A DNA stretch of 64,000 nt from Corynebacterium afermentans subsp. lipophilum (GCF_030408375.1 NZ_CP046530.1:1426001-1490000), one strand, 5' to 3'; numbered from the stretch's first letter, positions 17,216 through 25,623 are shown. A program made the numbers and translations. Notes: generated by a model not told the origin, from the letters alone.

Positions 17216-18274
17216 TTACTTTCTAGCCCGGAGCACCGTGAAGGTTGTATCCCGCGCGATCTGCTCCACGGATGCGAATCTACGCTCCACCTCGCCGCGG
17301 TAACGCAGGTGGGAGTTGTGCACCACATACAGCGCACCGCCGGGTGCGAGTAGGCGCACGGAGGCGTCGAGGAGGTGCTGCACGAGGGTGGCGTCGACGG
17401 TGGTGCCGTCGTGGAACGGCGGGTTCAGCGCGATCGTGTCGAAGGACGCATCCGGCAAGCGTGAGCCGGCGTCGTCCCACGTCGCCTCCAACCCGATAGC
17501 GCGCGCGGAGAGCACCGCGTCCGCGTCGGCGTCCGTGGCCACGCCGCCCATCCCCCGGGTGACCGAGCCGTTGCCGCAGCCCAGATCGAGCAGGCGACCA
17601 GTCTCGGCGGGCAGGCAGGAGCGAAGCAGCTCCCCGCCCCTGTCCGGCTTCGCGCCGGAGAAGACACCGCCGACGGCGACCAGGCCGTCGCCAAGCAATG
17701 GCTCATAGACCACCTCCCGTGGGCCGGAGGCGACAAGGCAACGGAACTTGCCGCGGCCAAGCGAGGCTGCAACGCCGGTGAATGATTCGCCAAGCACCGT
17801 GTTCATGCTGCGTGCGAGGTGCTTGTTGTTCGCGCCGAGTGCGACCCGCACGTCGTCGAAACCCGCGCCCGCGATGGAACGCGCCAGATAGTCGAGCCGG
17901 GCGAGCGACTTGGGCATCTCCCCGACCGCGACCGCGGAACCGGTTGCGCCGGTCAAGAACTCGTCGAGCCGCACATCACCCGCGATCTCGGCGCCCATTG
18001 CCGACGCCTCCTGGCTACGCGCGAAGTCCGAGTCCAGAAATAGCACCGGCGCGCCCGTCGCCACCGCCGCGCGGGTGAGATCCAGCGTCGGGTCGTGGCA
18101 GATGAGCACCGCCTGGCGGTCCCCCTCCCCCAGACCCTGGGAACTAGATCCTGTCATCGGCCGATTTTTGCCAGCTCCCAGGGTTTGGCTCCCAGGGTAT
18201 GCAGAAGTAGCGGGCCCAACGAACGCCGAGTCCCCGAACGCCACATCCCAGATCAAGCTATCCAGCGTGCGCAA
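17216..18274 (-). CDS. RsmC/RlmG-like rRNA guanine-N2 methyltransferase with in-frame palindrome insertion
   Basis: The 352-aa class I methyltransferase has an N-terminal half and a C-terminal SAM domain with DLGCGNG (230-236) and NPPF (284-287), the catalytic motif of N2-guanine and N6-adenine methylases. GVFSGAKPDRGGELL (203-217) matches the RsmC/RlmG family, which methylates 16S G1207 or 23S G1835; which site is used here is unknown. Residues about 25-48 are encoded by copy B of the 71-bp palindromic element and read as Gly/Ser-rich filler between two stretches that look like native sequence. Its ATG overlaps the cobA 3' end by 17 bp. Confidence 0.82.
   Translation of the reverse strand: MRTLDSLIWDVAFGDSAFVGPATSAYPGSQTLGAGKNRPMTGSSSQGLGEGDRQAVLICHDPTLDLTRAAVATGAPVLFLDSDFARSQEASAMGAEIAGDVRLDEFLTGATGSAVAVGEMPKSLARLDYLARSIAGAGFDDVRVALGANNKHLARSMNTVLGESFTGVAASLGRGKFRCLVASGPREVVYEPLLGDGLVAVGGVFSGAKPDRGGELLRSCLPAETGRLLDLGCGNGSVTRGMGGVATDADADAVLSARAIGLEATWDDAGSRLPDASFDTIALNPPFHDGTTVDATLVQHLLDASVRLLAPGGALYVVHNSHLRYRGEVERRFASVEQIARDTTFTVLRARK
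18131..18201. repeat. 71-bp palindromic element, copy B (inside a coding sequence)
   Basis: The copy starts CAGACCCTGGGAAC and ends CTCCCAGGGTATG, with the conserved centre GGCCGATTTTTGCC. It lies entirely within the methyltransferase gene and keeps that frame open, encoding about 24 residues near the N-terminus. The arms are more diverged than in other copies, as expected if the coding frame is under selection. Confidence 0.8.
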
Positions 18275-18998
18275 GGCCTGCGACCTCCCCCACCACGTAC
18301 ACGGCCGGCGCCGCGACGCCCTCGGCCTCCATCACGTCGGCCAAGCTCGCCGCGGTGGCGAAGTACACCCGCTGCGCGTCCGTCTCGCCCTCCTGGATCA
18401 CGGCGGCGGGCGTCGCACCATCCAAACCGGCCTCCACCAGCGCCGTCGTGATTGCGCGCACGTTGCGCACGCCCATCACCACCACGATCGTGCCGCCGAC
18501 GCGAGCCAGCGCGCCCCAGTCCACCAGCGACTTCTCGTGTCCCGGCGGCAGGTGCCCGGATACCACCGTGAACGCGTGCGTGACTCCGCGCTGGGTCACC
18601 GGCACCGAAGCGGCGGCCGGCACCGACACCGCCGATGTCACGCCCGGCACCACCGAGCACTCCAGCCCAGCGGCAGCGCACGCTTGCAGCTCCTCGAAGC
18701 CGCGCCCGAACACGTACGGGTCGCCGCCTTTGAGCCGTACGACATGCTTGCCGGTGCGTCCATAGGCAACCAGCATCTCGTTGATGCGCTCCTGCGCCAC
18801 CTGCTTCGCGTACGGCAGCTTGGCTACGCCCACGACTTCCTTGCCGGTTAAGTCCAAAAAGCTCTCCAGCTCAGCGGCGGGGCCGAGGTGGTCGGCGAGG
18901 ATGACGTCGGCAGCCTCGAGTGCGCGCAGTCCGCGGAGAGTCAGCAGGTCCCACGCGCCTGGGCCGCCGCCTACGAGTGTGATGTGGCCGGTAGTCAT
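18258..18998 (-). CDS. cobA: Uroporphyrinogen-III C-methyltransferase
   Basis: This 246-aa SUMT methylates uroporphyrinogen III at C2 and C7 to precorrin-2, the entry to siroheme and cobalamin. Family motifs are GGGPGAWDLLTLRG near the N-terminus and VVRLKGGDPYVFGRG (about 85-99). It lacks the CysG oxidase/chelatase domain. The ATG at 18998 follows TAAACT (complement of 19007-19012) by 8 nt, supporting a leaderless mRNA; an in-frame TTG at 19004 is less likely. M. tuberculosis has its homologue (Rv2847c) close to proS too. Confidence 0.93.
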   Translation of the reverse strand: MTTGHITLVGGGPGAWDLLTLRGLRALEAADVILADHLGPAAELESFLDLTGKEVVGVAKLPYAKQVAQERINEMLVAYGRTGKHVVRLKGGDPYVFGRGFEELQACAAAGLECSVVPGVTSAVSVPAAASVPVTQRGVTHAFTVVSGHLPPGHEKSLVDWGALARVGGTIVVVMGVRNVRAITTALVEAGLDGATPAAVIQEGETDAQRVYFATAASLADVMEAEGVAAPAVYVVGEVAGLAHAG

Positions 18999-19022
18999 AG
19001 CCAATCAGTTTAGGGTGGAGCC
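18999..19022. promoter_or_regulatory. Shared bidirectional -10 region of cobA and selO
   Basis: Within AGTTTAGGGT (19007-19016), TAAACT reads toward cobA and TAGGGT toward selO; the two hexamers share the central TA. They end 8 and 6 nt from the respective ATGs, so both messages would be leaderless and the promoters could compete for one DNA site. Confidence 0.55.
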
Positions 19023-20228
19023 ATGAATCACCCCCAGCTCGCCCACACGCTCGCCGAGGCCCTGCCGGAGTTCGCGCACGCAGAGCCCGGCACGAAGTTT
19101 GAGAACCCGCAGCTTGTCGCGCTGAACGAGCCGCTTGCAGAGGAACTCGGGCTCGATGTCGCATGGCTCAAGTCTGACGACGGCCTGAGGTTTCTCTCCG
19201 GCGCCTCCGGCGGCCACGCCATGGCGTACGCGGCGCATCAGTTCGGTCAGTTCGTGCCATTGCTTGGCGACGGCCGCGCCCTCCTCCTCGGCGACACCGC
19301 CGGATATGAGATCCAGCTCAAGGGCTCGGGCCTGACTACGTTTTCGCGCCCGGGCACGGACGGGGTGGGGGCGATCGGGCCGATGCTGCGCGAACACCTC
19401 GTCTCCACGTTCATGCATGCGGTCGGCGTGCCCACCACCCGCTCGCTTGCGGTGCTGTCCACCGGCGGCACCGTGATCCGCCAAAACGGCGCGGTCCCGG
19501 GCGGCATCGTGGTGCGAGTGGCCAAGAGCCACCTGCGCGTGGGCACGGTGCAATACGCCGCGACACAGTCGGAGGAGCTGACGCGGAAGGTGGTCGAGGC
19601 CGCAGGCTTCGACACCGCCGAGGAGATGCTGCGCACCGTCACCCGCCGCCAGTTCGACCTGGTGGCGCACTGGATGCGCCTGGGCTTCGTCCACGGGGTG
19701 ATGAACACCGACAACGTGGCGCTGTCGGGCGAGACCATCGACTACGGGCCATGCGCGTTCACCGAGCGTTTCGACGGCTCCGCGAGCTTCTCCTCCATCG
19801 ACCGGCAGCGGCGCTACGCGTTTGGCAACCAGCCCAACATCATCGCCTGGAACATGGCGCGGCTGGCGGAGGCGCTCTATCCCCTCCTCGGCGCGGACAA
19901 GGTCGACGAGTACGTCAAATCCGTCCAACCAGCCTGGGACGAGGCGTGGGCGAAGTGGATCGGAAGCGACCACGACGGTCTCAACGCCGCCGCCGACATC
20001 ACCACCTACAACCGCGAACACGGCATCAACGGTGAGCCCGGCCCCATCTTCATCCCCCGCAACCAGATGCTGCAGGAGGCTATCGACGCCGCCGAACTCC
20101 GCGGCGACTACGCCCCGTACAACGAGCTGCTCGCCGCGGTGAGCGACCCGTACAACGAAAAAGCCGGGCCCGAATGGATGGCCCGGCCTGAAGGGCAGCT
20201 GCCCTTTGTCACCTTCTGCGGCACATAA
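19023..20228 (+). CDS. selO: SelO family protein adenylyltransferase (YdiU/UPF0061)
   Basis: The 401-aa protein belongs to the SelO pseudokinases, which transfer AMP to Ser/Thr/Tyr of target proteins and act in redox stress. The nucleotide-binding segment has GYEIQLKGSGLTTFSRPGTDG (Lys used for phosphate contact), and NTDNVALSGETIDYGPCAF holds the metal-binding Asn and Asp. The C-terminus VTFCGT keeps the Cys that replaces selenocysteine in bacterial SelO. It is about 80 residues shorter than the E. coli protein, mostly in the middle. TAGGGT lies 6 nt before the ATG. Confidence 0.92.
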   Translation: MNHPQLAHTLAEALPEFAHAEPGTKFENPQLVALNEPLAEELGLDVAWLKSDDGLRFLSGASGGHAMAYAAHQFGQFVPLLGDGRALLLGDTAGYEIQLKGSGLTTFSRPGTDGVGAIGPMLREHLVSTFMHAVGVPTTRSLAVLSTGGTVIRQNGAVPGGIVVRVAKSHLRVGTVQYAATQSEELTRKVVEAAGFDTAEEMLRTVTRRQFDLVAHWMRLGFVHGVMNTDNVALSGETIDYGPCAFTERFDGSASFSSIDRQRRYAFGNQPNIIAWNMARLAEALYPLLGADKVDEYVKSVQPAWDEAWAKWIGSDHDGLNAAADITTYNREHGINGEPGPIFIPRNQMLQEAIDAAELRGDYAPYNELLAAVSDPYNEKAGPEWMARPEGQLPFVTFCGT

Positions 20229-20234
20229 GGTGCG

Positions 20235-21746
20235 CTACAGGGTGTTTTCGTCCGTGTCCAGCCCCAGCGTCTTCTGGGTCCACGCCCACTGTTCGTCGTA
20301 GGTGGCCTCGTCGCGCTTGAGGGACTTGCCGTAGGTGGGGAACATTTCGTGGAGCTTGTCGCCCCAGTCGATCATGTGCTCGCCGAAGCAGCGCTCCAAA
20401 AGCTCGATCATGGCGGCCGGGGTGATGGACGCACCCGGGGATGCGCCGAGCACGCCGGCGATGGTGCCGTTCTGGTCGTTGACCAGGGCGGTGCCGAACT
20501 CCAGGGTGCCGAAGCGCGGGGCGGCGGCCGGCTTGATCACCTGCACGCGCTGGCCGGCGACTACGACCTCCCAGTCCTTGCCGTCTGCTGCCGGGTAGTA
20601 CTCGTGCAGCATGTCCACCTTACCGTCGAAGTCGCGGAAGACTTCCTGCACCAGGTACTTCACCAGGCCGATGTTGGTGGCGGCCACGCCGAGGTAGGAC
20701 GGGATGTTGTCCGGGCGGATGGACTTGAACAGGTCCAGGTAGGAGCCTTCCTTGAGGAACTTCGGGCTCCAGCCGCCGTAGGGGCCGAACAGGAGAGATT
20801 CCTTGCCGTCGACCACGCGCAGGTCCAGGTGCGGCACGGACATCGGCGGGGCGCCGACCTTGGCCTTGCCGTAGACCTTGGCCTTGTGCTGCTGCACCAG
20901 TTCCTGGTTGTCGGTCTTGAGCCACATGCCGGAGATCGGGAAGCCGGCGTAGCCGTGCACCTCGGGCACACCTGCCTTGCGCAGCAGGTCCAGGGCGTAG
21001 CCGCCGGCGCCGACGAAGACGAAGCGGGCGCGCACGACCTGCTTGTCGCCGGTGTGGACGTTTTTGACCGTGACCTTCCAGAAGTTGCCCTCACGCTTGA
21101 TGTTGGTCACTTCGCGGCCGTAGCGGATCTCGGTTCCGTTGCGCTTCGCGGCGTCGAGGAACTGCCCGGTCAGGGAACCGTAGTTGATGTCGGTGCCCAC
21201 GTCGGTCCAGGAGATGGCCACCGGCTCGGCGTCGAAGTCGCGGCCCTGGGACATCAGCGGCAGCTTCTCCGCGAAGGTTTCGCGGTCATCCGCGAACTGC
21301 ATGTTGGGGAACATGTGGTTTGCGGAGAGTTTGTCGTAGCGCTTGCGCAGGTAGTTGATCTGGTCTTCGCCCTGTGCGAAGGACACGTGCGGCACGGGGT
21401 TGATGAAGGCGCGCGGATCCGTCAGCACACCGTTTTCCACCTGGTAGGACCAGAACTGGCGTGACAGCTGGAACTTCTCGTTGATGTTCATCGCCTTGGA
21501 GACATCAATGCGGCCCTTTTTCTCAGGCGTGTAGTTCAGCTCGCACAGCGCGGAGTGGCCGGTGCCAGCGTTGTTGAAGGGGTAGGAGGACTCCTCGGCA
21601 GGACCGTCGAGCCGCTCGAAGATCATCTGGGACCAGTCGGGTTCCAGCTCGTGCAGCATCGAGCACAGTGTGGCGCTCATGATGCCGGCGCCGACGTGCA
21701 GGATGTCCACCTCGTCCGCGTACTTCTTACCACCGTTGTCAGACAT
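20235..21746 (-). CDS. mqo: Malate:quinone oxidoreductase
   Basis: This 503-aa FAD-dependent peripheral membrane enzyme oxidises malate to oxaloacetate and passes electrons to menaquinone; in corynebacteria it is the main malate-oxidising enzyme of the TCA cycle. The FAD-binding N-terminus reads ADEVDILHVGAGIMSATL, followed by the Mqo-typical PFNNAGTGHSALCELNYTP. The C-terminal block LGASPGASITPAAMIELL is also conserved. Length equals C. glutamicum Mqo. A 131-bp gap separates its start from the divergent hydrolase gene. Confidence 0.97.
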   Translation of the reverse strand: MSDNGGKKYADEVDILHVGAGIMSATLCSMLHELEPDWSQMIFERLDGPAEESSYPFNNAGTGHSALCELNYTPEKKGRIDVSKAMNINEKFQLSRQFWSYQVENGVLTDPRAFINPVPHVSFAQGEDQINYLRKRYDKLSANHMFPNMQFADDRETFAEKLPLMSQGRDFDAEPVAISWTDVGTDINYGSLTGQFLDAAKRNGTEIRYGREVTNIKREGNFWKVTVKNVHTGDKQVVRARFVFVGAGGYALDLLRKAGVPEVHGYAGFPISGMWLKTDNQELVQQHKAKVYGKAKVGAPPMSVPHLDLRVVDGKESLLFGPYGGWSPKFLKEGSYLDLFKSIRPDNIPSYLGVAATNIGLVKYLVQEVFRDFDGKVDMLHEYYPAADGKDWEVVVAGQRVQVIKPAAAPRFGTLEFGTALVNDQNGTIAGVLGASPGASITPAAMIELLERCFGEHMIDWGDKLHEMFPTYGKSLKRDEATYDEQWAWTQKTLGLDTDENTL

Positions 21747-21823
21747 GCGTAGTCATCCTTTGATGTTTATCGACTTTTGGGAGTGATGCCCATATTACGT
21801 CCCCTTCCCCGCCAAGGTGCAAA

Positions 21824-21834
21824 GGCTTGTCGAC
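21824..21834 (+). repeat. GCTTNTCGACG motif, intergenic copy
   Basis: GCTTGTCGACG lies between the divergent mqo and hydrolase genes. It is one of two copies with G at the variable position; see the findings. Confidence 0.6.
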
Positions 21835-21877
21835 GACCACAGGTGCCCACCGTCCGCAGAAAAGTATCATCGGCCGC

Positions 21878-22885
21878 ATGAGTGACACCACGCATCAGCT
21901 TGATTGGCAACCCGACCCGCTCGGCGACGGATTCGAGCAGGTAGTTCTCCCCCAGGGAAAGGACCCGGATAGTCGAACTCGCGTGGATGCGGTGCTGGTG
22001 CGGGACAAGCGCGCGTTGCAAAGCAAAAGCCCCCAAAAGCCCGCGGTGCTGTGGGTGCACGGCATGTCCGACTACTTTTTCCAGTCCCACGTCGCCGACG
22101 AGTTCACCCGGCACGGGTACCCGTTTTACGCGCTGGACCTGCGGCGTTGCGGGCGCGCACTGAGGAAGGGTCAGCGCGCCCACTTCGCCCTTGCCATGAG
22201 CCGGTATTTCCCCGAGCTCACCCAGACGCTGGAGATCCTCGCCGCGGAGCACGGCTCGGTGGTGGTGCTGGCGCATTCCACCGGCGGGCTGATTGTGCCG
22301 CTGTGGGCGGACCACCTGCGCCGCGAGCAGCCTGCCGAGCATCAAAAGCTCGCCGGCATGATCTTGAACAGCCCGTGGTTGGACATGCAGTTTCCGAAGT
22401 GGCAGGTGGCCGCGCTCAAACCGGTGTTGAATGTCTTCGGCACGATCTTCCCGTCGCTGCCGCTGCTGCAGCGCGGCGAGGGCACCTACGGAAAGTCCAT
22501 CCACAAGGACTTCCACGGCGAGTGGGAATTCAATACGCAGTGGAAGCCGATCGACGGGCACCGCAAGTACTTGGGCTGGATCCGGGCGGTGATTAAGGGG
22601 CAGGAACAGATCCACGCCGGGGACGTTGACACTGGTGTGCCGACGCTGACGCTGTGTTCTTCGCATTCCTATCTCGGCGAGGAGTACTCCCCCGCTGCCG
22701 ACACTGCTGACACGGTGCTGGATGTCGACCAGATTCAGCGCTGGGCGCCAACGCTCTCTGACAACGCAGACCTGCAGGTCATCGATGGCGCCCGGCACGA
22801 CGTGTTCCTGTCCGAGCGCCACGCCCGCGAGGCCGCATTCAAGGCCGTATTCGGGTGGCTCGACGGCCAGGAATTCGCCCAGTAA
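21878..22885 (+). CDS. Alpha/beta hydrolase (lysophospholipase-like)
   Basis: The 335-aa serine hydrolase has an oxyanion HGMSD (61-65), the nucleophile elbow AHSTGG with Ser134, and a likely catalytic His307 in GARHDVF. It resembles the Hydrolase_4/monoglyceride lipase group; no signal peptide or TM segment is seen, so it is cytoplasmic. TATCAT (21865-21870) lies 7 nt before the ATG at 21878, which is why I prefer it over the longer reading frame. It is 41 bp upstream of mtr and probably co-transcribed. The natural substrate is unknown. Confidence 0.87.
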   Translation: MSDTTHQLDWQPDPLGDGFEQVVLPQGKDPDSRTRVDAVLVRDKRALQSKSPQKPAVLWVHGMSDYFFQSHVADEFTRHGYPFYALDLRRCGRALRKGQRAHFALAMSRYFPELTQTLEILAAEHGSVVVLAHSTGGLIVPLWADHLRREQPAEHQKLAGMILNSPWLDMQFPKWQVAALKPVLNVFGTIFPSLPLLQRGEGTYGKSIHKDFHGEWEFNTQWKPIDGHRKYLGWIRAVIKGQEQIHAGDVDTGVPTLTLCSSHSYLGEEYSPAADTADTVLDVDQIQRWAPTLSDNADLQVIDGARHDVFLSERHAREAAFKAVFGWLDGQEFAQ

Positions 22886-22926
22886 CGTCCATACGCGAAA
22901 CACACATATATATAGAGGAGAAGACC

Positions 22927-24354
22927 ATGCCCGCTCACAGAAGCGATTTGCAGGACGCCACACACTACGACCTGATCATTGTGGGGACGGGTTCAGGAAA
23001 CTCCATTCTCACTCCTGACTTCGACGACAAAAACGTCGCGATTGTGGAGAAAGGCGCGTTCGGGGGCACATGCCTCAACGTCGGCTGCATCCCCACCAAG
23101 ATGTACGTACTTGCCGCAGAGCAGGCGTACGCGGCGCGCGAGGCCGGAAAGCTCGGCATTGATCTGGAGTACAAGGGCGCAGACTGGCCCGGCATTGTCG
23201 AGCGCGTCTTTGACAACCGCATCGACCTGATCGCCAAGGGCGGTGAGGATTACCGCCGCAACGGCTGCTCCAACGTCACGGTCTACGACGTGGAAGCGCG
23301 CTTCGTCGGCCCCAAGACGCTATTGACCGGCCGCGGCGGGACCGAAGAGCTCATCACCGCCGACACGGTGATCCTTGCCGCCGGCGCCCGCCCGTTCATT
23401 CCGGAATGGGCACACGATGTCACATTCCACACCAACGACGACATCATGCGCCTCGAGCGCCAGCCGGAGTCGCTGACCATCGTCGGCGGCGGGTTCATCG
23501 CGATGGAGTTCGCGCACGTTTTTGATGCCCTGGGCACCGAGGTAACCATCATCAGCCGCTCACAGTTGCTGCGGCAGCTGGACCAGGACCTCGCGGAGCC
23601 GTTCAACAAACTCGCCGACGAGCGCTACACGGTCCACATTGGCCGCACGGTCACTTCCGCTTCCGAGGACAGCGACGGTGTCACGCTCACGCTCGACGAC
23701 GGCACCACGGTCACCTCCGAAGCCCTCCTGATCGCCACGGGCCGTATCCCCAACAGCGACACCCTCGACGTCACCGCTGCCGAGATCGAAACGCACGAAG
23801 ACGGACGCGTCGCCGTCGACGAGTTCGGCCGCACCACCGCGGACGGAGTGTGGGCGCTCGGCGACCTGTCTTCGCCATATCAGCTCAAGCACGTGGCCAA
23901 CGCGGAGCAGCGCGCCGTGACACACAACGTGCTCAAGACGTGGGCAGGTGAAGACGATTCCACGATGGTGCCGATGCCGCACGATCACGTCCCGTCGGCG
24001 ATCTTCACCCACCCGCAGATCGCGACGGTGGGGATGACCGAGCAAGAAGCTGTGGACGCGGGCTTCGACGTCACGGTGAAGCTGCAAAACTACGGCGACG
24101 TGGCATACGGCTGGGGCCTGGAGGACTCCACCGGCGTGGTGAAGCTGGTGGCCGACCGCCAAAGCGGCCAGCTTTTGGGGGCTCACTACATGGGCCCACA
24201 GGCATCCACCTTGATCCAGCAAATGGTTACCGTGCTCGCATATGAGCTGGATTTGAGGGACTTCCCGCGGTCTCAGTACTGGATCCACCCGTCGCTGGCA
24301 GAGGTGACCGAAAACGCGATCCTCGGCCTCGACCTGACGTTCAAAGAAGTCTAA
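22927..24354 (+). CDS. mtr: Mycothione reductase
   Basis: The 475-aa flavoprotein disulfide reductase reduces mycothiol disulfide with NADPH, keeping the actinobacterial thiol mycothiol reduced. The FAD motif GTGSGNS (20-26), redox-active Cys49 and Cys54 in GGTCLNVGCIPTK, the NADPH motif IVGGGFIAMEFAHVF, and the C-terminal YWIHPSLAEVTENA with its base His are all present. The ATG at 22927 has GAGGAG 7 nt upstream; the longer open frame overlaps the hydrolase gene and is rejected. This gene is a lineage marker for Actinobacteria. Confidence 0.96.
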   Translation: MPAHRSDLQDATHYDLIIVGTGSGNSILTPDFDDKNVAIVEKGAFGGTCLNVGCIPTKMYVLAAEQAYAAREAGKLGIDLEYKGADWPGIVERVFDNRIDLIAKGGEDYRRNGCSNVTVYDVEARFVGPKTLLTGRGGTEELITADTVILAAGARPFIPEWAHDVTFHTNDDIMRLERQPESLTIVGGGFIAMEFAHVFDALGTEVTIISRSQLLRQLDQDLAEPFNKLADERYTVHIGRTVTSASEDSDGVTLTLDDGTTVTSEALLIATGRIPNSDTLDVTAAEIETHEDGRVAVDEFGRTTADGVWALGDLSSPYQLKHVANAEQRAVTHNVLKTWAGEDDSTMVPMPHDHVPSAIFTHPQIATVGMTEQEAVDAGFDVTVKLQNYGDVAYGWGLEDSTGVVKLVADRQSGQLLGAHYMGPQASTLIQQMVTVLAYELDLRDFPRSQYWIHPSLAEVTENAILGLDLTFKEV

Positions 24355-24674
24355 ACCTCTGCTTCACCCCTCTTTCGGGGGAACGCGTAAAAAGGCATGA
24401 CCTTTTCGGCACACGTGGCGAAAAGAGCACGTGAGAGATATTTGGATTAGCCCAATTTTTTCAGCCAACACCAAGCTTTCCAACCTTTGGATGAACTTTT
24501 GAAAATTTTTCAGCGCCAACTTGCATACGGCTGGAAGTGTTCGGCTATTGTCGGTTCAGACACCGGGACCGAGCCCACCGGGCTTGCTATCGGTCCTAGG
24601 AGCTCAATGCCCCTGGGATTCTTTGAATTCCACCCGGACGTCGTGCAAGAACTATCAGAGAAGGATTTCGTTTC
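24355..24674 (+). promoter_or_regulatory. Non-coding region between mtr and the secreted-protein pair, with a structured leader
   Basis: I see no credible gene in these 320 bases. A short CCCC-TCTTT-CGGGG hairpin just after mtr may be its terminator. An inverted repeat CTTTTCG/CGAAAAG (24402-24425) with two CACGTG hexamers (24412, 24428) follows, in an AT-richer patch. A candidate -35 TTGCAT lies near 24521. The 24566-24596 segment forms a nested hairpin (GGACCGA/TCGGTCC enclosing AGCCC/GGGCT). The final 75 bases hold the ribosome binding site. Confidence 0.5.
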
Positions 24675-25061
24675 ATGCGTAATTTCCGTAAGGCAGCCCT
24701 CGCCGGCGCAACCGCCGTCGCTGTGGCATTCGGCTCCACCGCAGTCGCAACCGCAGCAGAGCAGACTGACGCTGACCAGGCCACCGAGACCGTCACCGTC
24801 CAGGAGAAGCCGACCGAGGGCGACGGCTCCCTGTCCTCCCGCATCGGCGCTGGCCTCGAGGGCGATCAGACCGCATACGGCCCGGCCATCTTCGGCTCCT
24901 CCAAGGGTTCCGAGGAGGGCGAGAAGGAGACCTACGAGCAGCAGCCGGCATGGGCTAAGGTCTTCCACGCTCTCTCGATCTTCACCGCTGTGTCCGCCCT
25001 CGTTGGCCTGGTCGTCGGCCCGGCGTACAACTTCGTCGTCCACGGCCCGTTCAACGCCTAA
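24675..25061 (+). CDS. Small secreted/membrane-anchored protein, paralogue 1
   Basis: This 128-aa protein has a Sec signal peptide (MRNFRKAALAGATAVAVAFG, probable cleavage after ATAA near residue 29), an acidic Thr/Glu-rich middle, and a C-terminal hydrophobic segment (about 101-120, ALVGLVVGPAYNFVV). It shares with the next gene the MRNFR start and the layout WA(K/R)-x-hydrophobic segment-aromatic tail. I do not recognise a characterised family. Codon use (GAG, AAG, GCT, TCC rich) is that of a highly expressed corynebacterial gene, so it may be an abundant envelope protein. Confidence 0.78.
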   Translation: MRNFRKAALAGATAVAVAFGSTAVATAAEQTDADQATETVTVQEKPTEGDGSLSSRIGAGLEGDQTAYGPAIFGSSKGSEEGEKETYEQQPAWAKVFHALSIFTAVSALVGLVVGPAYNFVVHGPFNA

Positions 25062-25112
25062 TTGCGGTTTTCCGCGATCTAATCCCCCATTACACCTGAA
25101 AGAAGGATTGCA

Positions 25113-25565
25113 ATGCGTAACTTCCGCAACGCTGCTGTCGCAACCGCGACCGCGATCACTCTCGCCGCTTCCGGCACCTCCATCGCACTGGCAGAGACCA
25201 CCGATGCTGCAGACGCTTCCGACCGCGAGGTGACCCACACCGGCGGCCAGTCCTCCGTGGCATTCCAGGGCACCAAGCAGGAGGGCGACAAGTCCTTCGG
25301 CGAGGTCATCTCCGACGGCACCAAGGGCGTCTTCGACGGCAAGGGCTCCTCCCACTACGTCACCAAGAAGGATGCTGAGACCCGTTTCGACATCCGCGAC
25401 GCCGCTGGCAAGGAGACCAACGTCGAGAACATGCCGCAGTGGGCACGTCTCTGGGTTGACGGCACCATCGTCGCTGGCATCGGCGCCATCGTCGGCCTGG
25501 TCATCGCTGGCATCAACTACGCTTCCTACAACGGCTGGATCCAGCTGCCGAACTTCAACTTCTAA
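25113..25565 (+). CDS. Small secreted/membrane-anchored protein, paralogue 2
   Basis: The 150-aa product has a signal peptide (MRNFRNAAVATATAITLAAS, probable cleavage after ALA near residue 27), a charged middle, MPQWARLW, a hydrophobic segment (about 115-135, GAIVGLVIAGINYASY) and a tail ending in PNFNF. It aligns with the upstream protein over the signal peptide and the C-terminal 45 residues, so the pair arose by duplication. AGAAGGA lies about 6 nt before the ATG. A strong terminator follows, defining a two-gene operon. Function unknown. Confidence 0.78.
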   Translation: MRNFRNAAVATATAITLAASGTSIALAETTDAADASDREVTHTGGQSSVAFQGTKQEGDKSFGEVISDGTKGVFDGKGSSHYVTKKDAETRFDIRDAAGKETNVENMPQWARLWVDGTIVAGIGAIVGLVIAGINYASYNGWIQLPNFNF

Positions 25566-25593
25566 GTTGAAAGCTCGCCTGTAGGGCGTAAGC

Positions 25594-25623
25594 AAAACCC
25601 GCTGCATCCGTGCAGCGGGTTTT
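25594..25623 (+). terminator. Intrinsic terminator after the secreted-protein pair
   Basis: AAAACCCGCTGCA pairs perfectly with TGCAGCGGGTTTT around a 4-nt loop (TCCG) and is followed by a T-run. It is one of the strongest terminators in the window. Confidence 0.9.

Noticed and set aside
24487..25233. 248-codon plus-strand frame overlapping the first secreted-protein gene
   Set aside because: It crosses the structured leader and shifts to a Pro/Ser/Arg-rich shadow of the real gene.
24510..25607. 365-codon minus-strand open frame antisense to the secreted-protein pair
   Set aside because: The plus-strand genes have signal peptides, ribosome binding sites and a shared terminator; the minus frame runs through the terminator.
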